64,000 nucleotides of DNA from Haliotis asinina (Eukaryota; Mollusca; Gastropoda; Lepetellida; Haliotidae): positions 25,751,753 to 25,815,752 of the forward strand of contig NC_090290.1 in assembly GCF_037392515.1 (NCBI RefSeq). The letters run 5' to 3'. How positions within the stretch are numbered: position 1 is the first letter of the stretch; each line of letters starts with the position of its first letter. This document shows positions 32,701-44,590 of this stretch, piece by piece. The position numbers and the translations under genes were made by a program. The notes below the pieces were generated by a model. It saw only the letters and a program-made list of their open reading frames with translations. It searched no databases and was not told where the DNA came from.

Positions 32701-33613
32701 TGGGGAGGTATGTGTGTATCAACATATAGTGTATGTACGTACATCAGGAACAGCGTGGGGAAGTATGTTGTATCAACATATAGTGTATGTACGTACAACA
32801 GGAACAGCGTGGGGAAGTATGTTGTATCAACATATAGTGTATGTACGTACATCAGGAACAGCGTGGGGAAGTATGTGTGTATCAACATATAGTGTATGTA
32901 CGTACATCAGGAACAGTGTGGGGAAGTATGTGTGTATCAACATATAGTGTATGTACGTACAACAGGAACAGCGTGGGGAAGTATGTTGTATCAACATATA
33001 GTGTATGTACGTACATCAGGAACAGCGTGGGGAAGTATGTGTGTATCAACATATAGTGTATGTACGTACATCAGGAACAGCGTGGGGAAGTATGTGTGTA
33101 TCAACATATAGTGTATGTACGTACATCAGGAACAGCGTGGGGAAGTATGTTGTATCAACATATAGTGTATGTACGTACACCAGGAACAGCGTGGGGAAGT
33201 ATGTTGTATCAACATATAGTGTATGTACGTACATCAGGAACAGCGTGGGGAAGTATGTGTGTATCAACATATAGTGTATGTACGTACATCAGGAACAGCG
33301 TGGGGAAGTATGTTGTATCAACATATAGTGTATGTACGTACAACAGGAACAGCGTGGGGAAGTATGTGTGTATCAACATATAGTGTATGTACGTACATCT
33401 GGAACAGTGTGGGGAAGTATGTTGTATCAACATATAGTGTATGTACGTACATCAGCAACAGCGTGGGGAAGTATGTGTGTATCAACATATAGTGTATGTA
33501 CGTACATCAGGAACAGCGTGGGGAAGTATGTGTGTATCAACATATAGTGTATGTACGTACAACAGGAACAGCGTGGGGAAGTATGTGTGTATCAACATAT
33601 AGTGTATGTACGT
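29790..33613. repeat. 54/55-bp satellite, about 70 units, with higher-order structure
   Basis: The unit is GTGTGTATCAACATATAGTG, then TATGTACGTACATCAGGAAC, then AGCGTGGGGAAGTAT (55 bp). A 54-bp form has GTTGTATC instead of GTGTGTATC. Other variants are AGCG/AGTG and ACATCAGG/ACAACAGG. Each unit carries the perfect palindrome GTACGTAC. Between about 31080 and 31640 the order 55-54-54 repeats every 163 bp. Units are otherwise nearly identical, so the array is young or kept uniform. Confidence 0.97.
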
Positions 33614-35142
33614 GTATCATTAAAGAAATTCGACGCCTAACCTCCCCCTGAAGACCTGAATAAGTATCATACAGGACAATAATCCAGGCGGTGACCTCTT
33701 TAATACGTGAAACATCACGGTTGTCATTTAACCTGAAGGACAAGAAACGGGGAATATTGTATCTGTAGCGGGCGCGTACGTCAATTCAAAGTCCGGGAAC
33801 GCATACAGTGTCACAAGCCCTCTTTTCTGATCATTGTTTATGATTATGATACCTATGTAAATAACGTTCCTCGTGTGCATGCTGTCGAGTGTGTTCACGG
33901 AATCAGCTGTATATTGTTTATTGTTATATCCGTGCATGTTTCAAGCGGCCGGATGTGGTGTATTCTGGAATCTGACATGAAATGACGTATTAGTTGCTAA
34001 AACGGTAATGGCGGAGATAAACTCTTCTTTGTTAAGTACGTCAAACAACACCAGTCAAATTATGCATATATAATTTCTAAAGCCGAGTGGCATTTTAGAA
34101 GTCGGGAAGTATAATACTTACACGCTTTATGGATAACAGCTTCTTTTATTTCGTGAGTGCCACGTTTCGATACAGGTTCTTGGGCCGTTGGCTTCTATAT
34201 TGCTCATACAAAAACAAGAAGTCGTTATGAATAGAGTCTAGTTGTGATTTCATTACATATAGGATATAAACCCGATTCTCCGATTAATCTCCGAAGTACT
34301 AGTTTAACCTAAACTAGAATAGATAGAAAGCGTGACTTTACATTCGATAAACAGATGTTTTGTTAAAACCATATACTGAGCAATTTAATATCGTGAATTC
34401 CAAAAGTTTGAATTAACATTTTTTATAAAGGTGATGAGATTTACTTTGTTTTATAACATAGTACATTGCGTTGGAAACAGATTGTGCTAGTTTTGCTTTC
34501 AAGTTTTACTCACATATAATGTCTTTATTTTTGTTGCATTTATGCATAGTTGCATATGTATATAATTGTATATATAAACAAAAGGTGATAAGATGACCAG
34601 AATGTTGTAAATTGGTTAAGATGTGTTGTGTATTTCGTAAAGTGTGTTCCTCCCGAATCATTTCAAAATGTATTATGTTTATTTTTGAAAGTAAATTGTT
34701 TACACGCATTTATTACAAGATTTATTGGTTCCAAATTGGGTAGCAGGTAGCCAAGACATCTTTCTGATTAAGTTTGGATACACTGGTTTCCTGGTTGACC
34801 CATTTTTCAAATTACGTCCAGCTGGAACTCACACAGTTGTAACCAAAACAGATGATTAATTGTGTAGAAATTGTGTAGAAATCAAGTGTGTAGGAATAAC
34901 TATTTCCTCTACTTAGCCATATCTGATACATGTATTTTACCAGCGATTTTGAATAACATACTATCTAACTGGCTAACGTTCACAAATTGGAACCAAGCAT
35001 AAAAGCAAATCGGAATAGTAAGAACTAGCGACATTATTTTGTATCCACTTTTGGGGTCGTTCATTTTTGTCGTTCAGATACGTTTTCGAATATTGTTTGG
35101 TATTAATTCAAACATTTGTTTTGATGCCGCGTGTTGAAGTGT
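33614..35142. other. Intergenic, nothing recognised
   Basis: AT-rich sequence with no supported ORF or repeat. Confidence 0.45.
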
Positions 35143-35403
35143 TTAAGTAATGTCTCCGGAACATGGGAATCTTTTGAGCCTGTATGAGTTCATTAATTTT
35201 GTGGCAGTTATCCCACCACCTTCTGTTTTGCAAATAATTTGTGCCTCCTTGATTTTGTCAGGCTTGTTGACCCATAAGAAGTTCAATATGTTATTTTGGA
35301 AAGGTTCTAACATCAAGGGTCGGGTGATATTGAATACAGGTGCAAAAGTTGCATACGTATATAGCGTATGTATATATTTGTCTATATCAACAAAGTATGA
35401 CAA
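35143..35403 (-). mobile_element. LINE (L1/Tx1-like) reverse transcriptase C-terminal fragment
   Basis: The minus-strand frame reads MLEPFQNNILNFLWVNKPDK and IKEAQIICKTEGGGITATKL, matching the conserved post-RT segment INxLLxxFIWNGKPxKIKxxxLxxxxxxGGLxMxD of L1/Tx1-type LINE ORF2. Only the 3' part survives; the frame closes on both sides. Confidence 0.65.
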
Positions 35404-35487
35404 GACGACCAGAAGGTTGTAAATTCGTTAAGATGTCCGTGCAGTTTTGCTGTGTAAGTCTGTGAACGTCAAAGCCACCATTTACCT

Positions 35488-35745
35488 TTGATGTCCTTTC
35501 CTATGGTTTTAGAGTATAGACTATTAGTCGATTTTACAAAACAAGACATCCAGAGATTTGATGGCCTGACCAGAAGTATCATATCTAATAACAGAGCACA
35601 CCACCCTTGTTCCTTTCTTAATCATTTATATATACAAATCAATTCAGTAGATCGGAGACTGATTAACGTAGAGACTCCTCAGGATAGAATTCTATTGTGT
35701 ACCTTAGCACATATCTATTTATCTGGTGGGCGCGTTAAGACTCAT
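35488..35745 (+). mobile_element. LINE 3' fragment (post-RT region)
   Basis: The plus-strand frame reads FTKQDIQRFDGLTRSIISNN, RAHHPCSFLNHLYIQI and RRLINVETPQDRIL. This resembles the LDRxTRKxxxxxxxHHPxxxxxRLYxPRxxGGRGLINVE block found after the reverse transcriptase domain of several LINE clades. It lies in opposite orientation to the fragment at 35.14-35.40 kb and runs straight into the 31-bp minisatellite. Confidence 0.6.
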
Positions 35746-35756
35746 GATGAAACCAA

Positions 35757-37280
35757 GGAATTCCCCTGTCTGCCAAACCCACTCGTTCCCTGTCCCCTGT
35801 GTGCCACACCCACTCGTTCCCTGTACCCTGTGTGCCACACCTATTCCTTCCCTGTCCCCTGTCTGCCAAACCCACTCCTTCCCTGTCCCCTGTGTGCCAC
35901 ACCTACTCCTTCCCTGTCCCCTCTGTGCCACACCTACTCCTTCCCCGTCCCCTCTGTGCCGCACCTACTCCTTCCCTGTCCCCTGTCTGCCAAACCCACT
36001 CCTTCCCTGTCCCCTCTGTGCCACACCTACTCCTTCCCTGTCCCCTCTGTGCCACACCTACTCCTTCCCCGTCCCCTCTGTGCCGCACCTACTCCTTCCC
36101 TGTCCCCTGTCTGCCAAACCCACTCCTTCCCCGTCCCCCGTCTGCCACACCTACTCTTTTCCTGTCCCCTGTGTGACACACCTACTCTTTCCCTATCCCC
36201 ACTCTGCCACACCCACTCGTTCCCTGTCCCCGGTGTGCCACACCCACTCTTTCCCCGTCCCCTGTCTGCCACACCTACTCCTTCCCGGTACCCTGTGTAC
36301 CACACCCACTCTTTCCCCGTCCTCTGTGTGCCACACCCACTCCTTCCCCGTCCACTGTCTGCCACACCTACTCCTTCCCCGTCCCCTCTGTGCCACACCT
36401 ACTCCTTCCCTGTCCCCTGTCTGCCAAACCCACTCCTTCCCTGTCCCCTCTGTGCCACACCTACTCCTTCCCCGTCCCCCGTCTGCCACACCTACTCTTT
36501 TCCTGTCCCCTGTGTGACACACCTACTCTTTCCCTATCCCCACTCTGCCACACCCACTCGTTCCCTGTCCCCTGTGTGCCACACCCACTTTTTCCCCGTC
36601 CCCTGTCTGCCACACCTACTCCTTCCCGGTACCCTGTGTACCACACCCTCTCCTTCCCCGTCCTCTGTGTGCCACACCCACTCGGGCTTCCCCGTCCACT
36701 GTCTGCCACACCTACTCCTTCCCCGTCCCCTGTGTGTCACACCAATTCCTTGCCCGTCCCGTGTGTGCCACACCTACTCCTTCCCCGTCCCGTGTGTGTC
36801 ACACCCACTCCTTCCCCGTCCCCTGTGTGTCACACCTACTCCTTCCCCGTCCACTGTCTGCCACATCCACTCCTTCCCCATCCCCTTTGTGCCACGTCTA
36901 TATCTTCCTAGTCCCCTGTCTGCCACACCTTCTCTTTCAATGTCCCCGTCTGCCACACCTACTCCTTCCCCGTCCCCTGTGTGACACACCCACTCCTTCC
37001 CCGTCCCCTGTGTGCCACATCTACATCTTCCCCGTCCCGTGTGTGCCACACCTTCTCTTTCCCCGTCCCCTGTCTGCCACACTTACTCCTTCACCGTCCA
37101 CTGTCTGCAACGTATACTCCTTTCTTGTCCTCTGCGTGCCACACCTACTGCTTCCCCGTCCCGTCTGCCACACCTGCCCCTTCCCCGTCTACTGTCTGCC
37201 ACACATACTCCTTCCCTGTCTGCTTCACCTAACCCTTTGCTGTCTCATGTCTGCCACACCTACCTCTTCCCCGTCATAAT
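35757..37280. repeat. 31-bp pyrimidine-rich minisatellite, about 49 units
   Basis: The unit is CCCCTGTCTGCCACACCTAC then TCCTTCCCCGT, open in all three plus-strand frames. The right third (from about 36900) is more diverged. A larger duplicated block is visible: 36090-36360 and 36450-36720 share the same order of variants. Confidence 0.93.
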
Positions 37281-37303
37281 GGGATCTAATAGGCGTAAAG
37301 GTA

Positions 37304-37506
37304 TCACTCAATGATGACCTTAAACGTTTTGGAAACAGCTTGCTTCCGTTGCAAATACTCCGATATTTTGTCTTTGGTCCACATATACAGATCAATAGCG
37401 TTGTTTCGGTGTAGGTGTACTCGGTGAGATGTGTGGGTTCCAGCCTCAGCCTCGTCTGCCACAGGTTCATTTACGTTTGAAGGGCATACATAATGGATCA
37501 GAACGC
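37304..37506 (-). CDS. Exon-like open stretch of unknown product
   Basis: On the minus strand a good acceptor (TTTCATTTCAG|) is followed by 66 codons to a TGA. The peptide includes VLIHYVCPSNVNEPVADEAE and MWTKDKISEYLQRKQAVSK. Composition is coding-like (acidic and basic runs, no low complexity), and the piece stops 25 bp before the 31-bp minisatellite. I do not recognise the family. An open frame also lies upstream (37507-37814, other phase), but I see no convincing start. It could be a terminal exon, a transposon relic or chance. Confidence 0.22.
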
Positions 37507-37814
37507 CTGAAATGAAAGACAAATATTATGGATTCTGTGCCGTTCCGATCTATGGCGGGTACCACCATGGCAACAGACTGGCAGTGGACAAGGGCGTCAT
37601 ATGTTAGCCTTGCATTATTTGTGGAAGAGTGCAGCTTGAGCTGCATGGTTGTCATGCACGCGCGCTCGGCGGACGCTAGACAGATGTAGCTATTTATGAC
37701 TGGCAGCAAAACCTGGCGCGGAGGATCAATACGAGTTTCGCCCTGTCGTTCACAAGACCGTGACCGAATTATACTAGAAGATGTCAGGTGTTGCCATGGT
37801 AGCCTCACATTCAA

Positions 37815-39596
37815 GTCGCTTCAGTATAGCTGCAGTGATCGCATGTAAGCCATGTTATCATGTGTCATGAATCATGTTACATTTTAAACAAAATATACTG
37901 ATGGTAGCTAATAAGGGAACACATGACTGTACAAGTGTTCCAATATTCTTTCCGGGTTTCTTTGCATGCTTTGTATTGCAATGTGGATGTAAACACCCCC
38001 TGGAACCATTGTCCTGGAGAGTGCAGTGATGGGGTGACTGTCCGCCTGCATTTGCAGTAATCGCGTGCTTGTTTTGGTGGCGAATGTAAGATCGGTGTGA
38101 AAAATCTAGTCACCATTTGCGAAACACGAAACGTATCGTTTAAATATTAACATTTCACGAATGCACAGGTTCTGATGAGTGATATATAGAAAGTTTCAAG
38201 TTGCTAGGTTACACATGAAAAAAGCAATCGTCGATTATCGACAGAGCATATGTTTTCACGTAGACATTTTTCCTATGAGGGACTGGACTGAAGAACGGTT
38301 CGTGGAATGCGTATTCGGACATGTTTAGTTAGTGGATGTTTTGTTCTTGGACAGTGTGTTGTGCTCGCAAACGCACTACGCTTCGCGGAAAGGACTTCTG
38401 CACGAGATTTCCATGCATGCATCTGATATAAGGACAGGTTGTGATTCTGTAGCAGTATTAGGGTTAGGTTAGGAGTGTAATGACACTGATTATGTGACGT
38501 CTGTGTGTTAGATGTTGAACAGTTGACATGTTAGAAATTAGTTGGTCATAATCGGACCTCAGTGGGATATTGCCAGTGTGCGGTGTCTTACACTCGTTAG
38601 TTTATTGTAGACAGACAATTGTGGGGAAATAAAATTTGGGGTTGTATAAATGGAATTTTGTTTTGTTTTGTAAATTCCACTGCAAAACAGTGACAAACAG
38701 TAATAGGTATCACCAGCAGTATCCTCTGTGAGAAGAGGAAGTCATTCAGATCAAAACTGAAGAAGTTGTACAAAATGTAAACCTGATATTCAGCTAATTG
38801 ATCTCGGGAGTACAGTGAACACATAATTCAGTGATCGGAAATTTGGAATATGCAGTGACTGGAAATTTCTGTATACTTTTTCTTAAAATTTATCGAAAAT
38901 ATGAAATAAGTAGAGTTTCCGATGCAGCAAAGTATATTTTCAGTCAGTTTCAGACTTAGCAACATGAATGAGGGGATTAGGTGTGGCCCTTCTATGGATG
39001 ACTTTTCTGCAGCTGTCAATCACTGTGAAGAAACACGGAGATTTGAAAATAGAGACAATGACCATAACACTTAATAAAAACAAAGGCAATAATTCATATT
39101 TACCAAGCGTACAGGTATGACAATGTATATCAAGCCAACATTAGGGTACTAAAAAGATATTATACATCTGCAAAAACACAAAATCTCTACCCATAGTACC
39201 TTAAGCCACAGCTTGTCCCATATGCAAACCGCGAACCAGAGACACATGGATGTATGGCCAAAGTGTGAAAATTGATCAGAGATGTCATTTGGTGGAAATA
39301 TGCGCCATACTCCGACTTTCCATTAACATACTCACAACTACTCAAAGAGATTTGTTGTTGACCAACTGATCAGTGGTCATCACACAGACCAACATGTAGA
39401 CTGGGAAGGTTTCCACAATATGGAGCACATACAATCAATCCGTGAGACGTGGCAAGAGAACAATTCGTACTTATTGTACTATTTCAATATTTTCTGAATA
39501 GTTTTCATAAGACGTACTCAGAGATATTTGTAGTTCCAAATATATTAATAGAATTACACGTCATTAGTATCATCAATACCGGTATTATGAATTTAG
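37815..39596. other. Intergenic, nothing recognised
   Basis: No supported gene; only short chance ORFs. One TTAGGGTTAGGTTAGG string lies near 38457. Confidence 0.45.
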
Positions 39597-39742
39597 TTGT
39601 ACGCCGCCCTTAGAGATATCCCAGCAATTTTCCACCACACCAGAAATGGGCTTCACACCTTGTACCCAAATGGGAAATCAAACCCGGGTGCTCGTCGTGA
39701 AGAGCGAACGCTCTAACTTCTAGGATACCCAACAGCTACAGT
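39597..39742 (-). mobile_element. tRNA-derived SINE, family B, eroded
   Basis: GAAATGGGCTTCACACC, GGGAAATCAAACCCGGG and CTCTAACTTCTAGGATACCC match the minus strand of family B. The tail is degraded. Confidence 0.65.
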
Positions 39743-40659
39743 AATGGTGTTGAAGGAAGGCTAAATTCACCCCCAAGTCTGCTAGCGTCATTGATGAAGG
39801 GTCAAGCCATTAGTAACAACAATTCTTAAAAGTTGTAAAATCTTCGTTTTTGTTTCAAACACAACTGAGTTTTTTACAAACCTTCTTAATAGTGTGGAAG
39901 AACACATTTATTTCTTTAATATCCGATACATTCTGTTTCAAATGGCACACATTTTATTCAAAATGTCGACCTGGAAATCCATTTGATGACACTTGCTGAA
40001 AGGTGTCAGACCTACATTAATGCTTAGTCTCTGAATAGATAACCATAAATGTTGATGGCAACCAACAAACCTGTCTTAAATTGAAAAGGCGCCCCAGGGG
40101 GACCAGGGATTCTGAACCTAGGCAAATCTAGACTTGCTTCAATTCGGACTTTAGCATTGCAGGGAGGCTAGGATGTAGGGAAAATAAAAATGTGGTTCAG
40201 GGACTGAGAGTGTCAGACCATTGGCCTGGTCAAATTCAGCAGTAGGTTGCTATCCGCTTGGTAGACTGTGACAGAGATTTCAAGAATTGAAACTTGTCAG
40301 CAGTCTTAGATGATAGGCACATGATTAACGCTGTGTTATGACACCGATTCCTTAAAGCAGCAGATCTTCCAACAGAACACTTCAATGTTAACATGTAAGG
40401 ATATCCAGGATATCGGTAATTTCCGTATGTCGTACGTGATTCATTGTAACTCGAGATAAAGAATTACTACAACGAAGTACCAAATGAGTTCGGCATTCCC
40501 AGCGGCGGGGTGCTTAGAAAATCTTACGCACTTGTAAGCGGAGGCGACATCTAGGCGTGAAGTGTGATAATAAACATCATGATGATACTCTTAGTTCTAT
40601 CATTTCTATTAAACGTTTCTAGACATGTGTTAAGCTATACATCATTTGACTATTAATGA

Positions 40660-40753
40660 CGACTATAGTCCGTTTGGCTCAAAAGAGGACGATGAATTGC
40701 AAGCTAACTCGGAAACTGTTAAACATAGCATACTGATTGAAACGCTGATCATA
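40660..40753 (+). pseudogene. Broken relative of the 48.5-kb small ORF
   Basis: It aligns by eye with about 48590-48685 (CCGTTTG...CAAAAG.GGA..GATGAA.TGCA...CTAACTC...), roughly three bases in four identical, with a one-base loss near 40690. It ends where the mariner coding sequence starts at about 40753. Confidence 0.4.
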
Positions 40754-41564
40754 CAAGTATTTGCACTGTAATTCACGAGCACTTGCACATGTCAAAGGTA
40801 TCTGCAAGATGGGTGCCTCGAAACCTAAATGCACACATTTATCTAAATGATCGACACCAGAGAGTTGAATCCAGTCGTGAGCTGCTGGATATCTATAACG
40901 CTGATCCTGATAACTTTCATGCACGTCTGGTTTCTGGGGATGAAACGTGGCTTCATCACTGGGATCCCGAAACCAAACAAGAATCCATGCAATGGAAGCA
41001 CAAGCATTCTCCTGCACCCAAGAAGTTCAGAACACAGCCTTCTGCTGGCAAGGTCATGGCCACGATTTTCTGGGATTCCAGGAGTTTGATTCTCATAGAC
41101 TATAAACCGCCTAAAACTACAATAACAGGGGCTTACTATGCTGACTTGTTGAAAAAGAAAAGAGGCGCGGGATGTTGACGGCTGAAGTCATGTTTCTTCA
41201 CGACAATGCACCAGTTCATAAGAGTAGTATTGCACAGGCTTCTCTTCAACAATGTGGGTTTGAACAACTAAACCATCCTCCCTACAGTCCAGATCTGGCC
41301 CACAGCGACTACTATCTGTTTCGTAATTTGAAGTCACACGTGCGTAGAACAAGATTTAGCAATGATGATGAACTCAAGGCAGAAACTGAGGCGTGGCTGA
41401 GAGACCAATCACAAGACTTCTATTTCAAGGGCATAGACAGTCTCAAAGACAAATGGGCCAAATGCATTGAGGTCCAGGGAGATTATATTGAAAAATAAAA
41501 TCAATATCACAATAAATGTGCTTTGTTTTATATCAAGTTCTATGAACTTATTGACTTCCCCTCG
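40753..41564 (+). mobile_element. mariner transposon copy 1, 5'-truncated
   Basis: The element ends at 41564 with terminal repeat TTGACTTCCCCTCG followed by target TA. Transposase pieces read HLHMSKVSARWVPRNLNAHI, then SGDETWLHHW (first Asp), HDNAPVHKS (second Asp) and HPPYSPDLAHSDYYLF (third Asp, DD34D spacing class). Compared with copy 2 at 47.2-48.2 kb it lacks the N-terminal half and the 5' terminal repeat. It also has a 19-bp deletion just before MLTAEVMFLHDN (near 41155) that shifts frame. It is otherwise close to copy 2 over the shared part. Confidence 0.93.
40783..41498 (+). pseudogene. mariner transposase (copy 1), frameshifted
   Basis: The first frame (to LLKKKRGAGC, stop near 41176) and the second frame (41172-41498, ending GDYIEK) are two parts of one mariner transposase. 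The break is the 19-bp deletion flanked by short AAAGAAAAG-like homology. The three catalytic aspartates all survive, but on two frames. The protein cannot be active as it stands. Confidence 0.92.
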
Positions 41565-41999
41565 TATTATGCACCACCTCTTTCCCCCAGCCTCCAAAGG
41601 CCGGGCGCACTATTGATGATTAGCATCCTCATCTTCATATTACTTCACGGTTAAAGTACCACTGATGTAGCAGGGTGCATGAATGCCTGTATGTTTCACT
41701 CTTATGTTCAGAGAGAGACGGGCCGGGCCTGTGGATGGAATGTGGAACAGTGAACAAATGTTTGTCATCTCGAACCGTCACGGGCAGAAAAACCACCACG
41801 GGTATTAAACACGATGCCTTGAACGCATCACCATTCATGTAGGCTAATTATCCAGGTATGTGAAGGTGCTCCCTGCTCACAGTACGCCCATTGTTGGAGG
41901 TACACTCATATAGGAGATTCTAAACCGAAATCACTGTGTTCTGTAATCTGATTGGTCAGTCCAGGGAGCCTATATAGAGAGAGTTATAGAGTATCCCTG

Positions 42000-42633
42000 G
42001 TCAGTCTAAGTAAACTTCGTCTCAGTGTATTTCGTTACACTCCACCACTGAGTCTAACAAAACCTGGTAGAAGGTCGCGTCAGGTAACCTTTCAGCGACC
42101 AATGACCGTCCAATCAAACGCGAGACGGTTATATAGATTAAACCAATCAGACAATGGCTACTATTTACGGATGAGGGACTTTCAAAACATTCACGTCACT
42201 GACACAGATCTATCCACAAACAAAAATCCGCATATAACAAAATTATTTGACCTGCAGTATATACGCTTTGGGCTTTCTGTTGACATGGTTACCATAAACT
42301 AATATTTCCGCAAGATAACATCCTTGAATATTGCCAAAAACACTATTTTCAGCGACTGTTTACTCACCATTGTCATGGTTGTACGTGCGCCGTGTGCCTC
42401 ATCCGGAAGCGAGCGTACGCTATATAGCATTCGGAATCGTACGGGTACGAACCTTGTCGAGATAAAAAGTTCAAAAGGTATGTGCGAATGTGCACATTCG
42501 CGGATTTGGTAAGCTGTGTTCTGATTGGTCAATCTCAAAGGTTACCTGACGCGACCTCCCATAAGTTTTTGTTAGACTCAGTGGTGGTGTGTAACGAAAT
42601 ACACCGAGACTAAGTTTACTTGGACTGTCTGAT
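42000..42633. mobile_element. Fold-back (long inverted-repeat) element, about 630 bp
   Basis: The left arm at 42000-42118 (CTAAGTAAACTTCGTCTCAG ... TCGCGTCAGGTAACCTTT) recurs inverted at 42519-42633 (AAAGGTTACCTGACGCGACC ... ACTAAGTTTACTTGG). Identity is high over about 115 bp. The centre has no coding potential. This is the layout of a non-autonomous fold-back or MITE-like element. Confidence 0.75.
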
Positions 42634-43112
42634 TGGTTGAAAACATGAAAACATGATCAAATGGGATTTGATTCCCAGAAATTGCAAGACTATTCGCTGC
42701 GTACTGACACGTAGAAACATCGCAAACAATTGTTTCAAACAATTGTATTTATTTGTGTTATGAGTGATGAAACACCGGGGGAATTACTGACTTAGGCGTG
42801 ATGTGATGTTAGCAGTTATGTAATACCCGGCACCGCTCTATCTAGCGTTGATTCAGTGACACTCACTGTGTGCCAAAATTCTGTTGTTGAAGAATTTCAT
42901 TTGTACCGCTTGATTCCAGTAGGTCGTCATCGAACCATTCCGGTTTTAGATGAAATTTGTCTTCTCCGAATATCTCAGAAGGCACCAAGGTGAAAATCAC
43001 CTATGTCAAATTCAAACGACATGTTTGTTTACAAAGAAAAAGGTCAGCGAGTGCTATGTATTCATACGCAGGTGAAGCGGTCGACGTGTAATTAGCGGTC
43101 CTTTGATATTAG

Positions 43113-43243
43113 GGTAACGCTATTTTTCAGGGCATTATCATTTGCAGAAGCCCGAGGTTTTTCATTAACTGCCCGACGAAGGAGGGCAGTTGAAAAGACC
43201 TCGGGCTTCTGCAAATGATAATGCCCTGAAAAATAGCGTTACC
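43113..43243. repeat. Long near-perfect hairpin
   Basis: Arms 43113-43158 and 43198-43243 are 46-bp exact reverse complements (GGTAACGCTATTTTTCAGGG ...). The 39-bp spacer carries a further imperfect stem (AACTGCCC / GGGCAGTT), leaving a loop of about 10 bases. Nearby at 43670-43810 lie related inverted pieces (TATAGCTAAAATG on one strand, its complement at about 43785). Confidence 0.85.
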
Positions 43244-44499
43244 GTTATTATAGCTAAAATGAATAGAATTTTTTATAAAAGAATAATAAAAACAGCGACA
43301 TCGGTTTAGAAGCATTTACTGCCAACAACAAAACGACGGAGGTCACTTACACACATTTTACAAATATAGTTACGTCATAGAACAGAGATGACGTCACTAT
43401 TGAAAGTGACGACATTCGACCTTGACCTTTGCTCATACTACCAGCCGCCATTGTTTTCACTCATCAACAACGTTAGACTTCAAGTCGATATTTCCATTGC
43501 TGTATGTTGTCACTTATGGCACAATCGCTATGGATGGCACAAGCAGGAAAGTGCATAATGGCACAGGCACATGTGACGAATGTGAGCCAGATATATGGTC
43601 AAAAATGAACCCAAGTTCATTCGAGCCGTAGGTGATTGAACTTCAACAGCCCAGCTACTTATGACGTCAACTAACAACGGGCTTGATAATGGCCCGTCGT
43701 CGAGCATTTTGCGGGCGTTATCAAGTTACAGTGGACCGCCCATTTCTGATAACGTGCGGTCGTTTTAATGATAATTCTATCCATTTTAGCTATAATTTAG
43801 GTTTAAGGACGGTCAAGTGCAGCAGTCAACCAATCAGAATCGAGTATCTCAAAATGTCGTGCTAGAATATGACGTAAAGTCAGAATGACGTCACAAATGT
43901 GCAGCTCCAGATGCTACCTTGGGAGCCAGATGAAACGGCCATGACACTTCACCGCTGTACCCGTACTCGATGTAAATGGGTGCAGACAGTAAAGCCCTTT
44001 GATTTACCTTTTGGTTTACAATGTCGATTAACATCATGTGTTGGTCAATTTCCGGGTGTTATTGAGTATTTGAAGCCCGGGAATATTTCATTTGAAACCT
44101 CCGGCTTCTTACACGCTGGACTCCAGCTGAATCCTGTTGATATACTTAACATCGTGCTGGTGGAATCAACTATCTACAATCAAGACCGGGCTGATGTACA
44201 TCGAGTGTACTGTCTCACAAATAGCATAAATGTATTAAATGTATTAATGTATTACCATGTTCACCAGTCACTTCACATTTAGACACTACTGCTTGCTGCA
44301 GTTGTAGGGCGTTGCATTACAAGGGTCGTCAGAACACAGACGCAACCACGTTTAACTGACAGATTTTCATACATATACGGTATATTAGCGCTTCATATAA
44401 ATATAGCATATACTTTGCAAAGCCTGTGTCGGTCCGCTAGATATACGTACCTCATTGTCCGTGAGGCCTGCTGACTTGGTGGCTGCATCATATCCTAGT

Positions 44500-44590
44500 T
44501 ATGTACATCGATACCCATGATGTTGATCACTGGATTGTTCGGATTACTTACAGACCTCTGTCACACAGCTGCGAAATTGCTGAGAGTGGC
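44500..44590 (-). mobile_element. Repeat family A fragment, inverted
   Basis: GTTGATCACTGGATTGTTCG, TTACAGACCTCTGTCACAC and TTGCTGAGAGTGGC are the complement of the family A head. Confidence 0.55.

Noticed and set aside
29790-33613. CRISPR-like array of regular repeats
   Set aside because: The units are contiguous with no unique spacers, and the context is animal nuclear DNA. It is a satellite; the many ORFs on both strands are by-products of the unit.
35488-36984. 498-codon plus-strand ORF
   Set aside because: Its first ~85 codons are a LINE fragment and the rest is the 31-bp minisatellite, which is open in every frame. It is not a gene.
43899-44282. 127-codon ORF between the hairpin region and a family A fragment
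   Set aside because: No recognisable motif, and composition like translated non-coding DNA.
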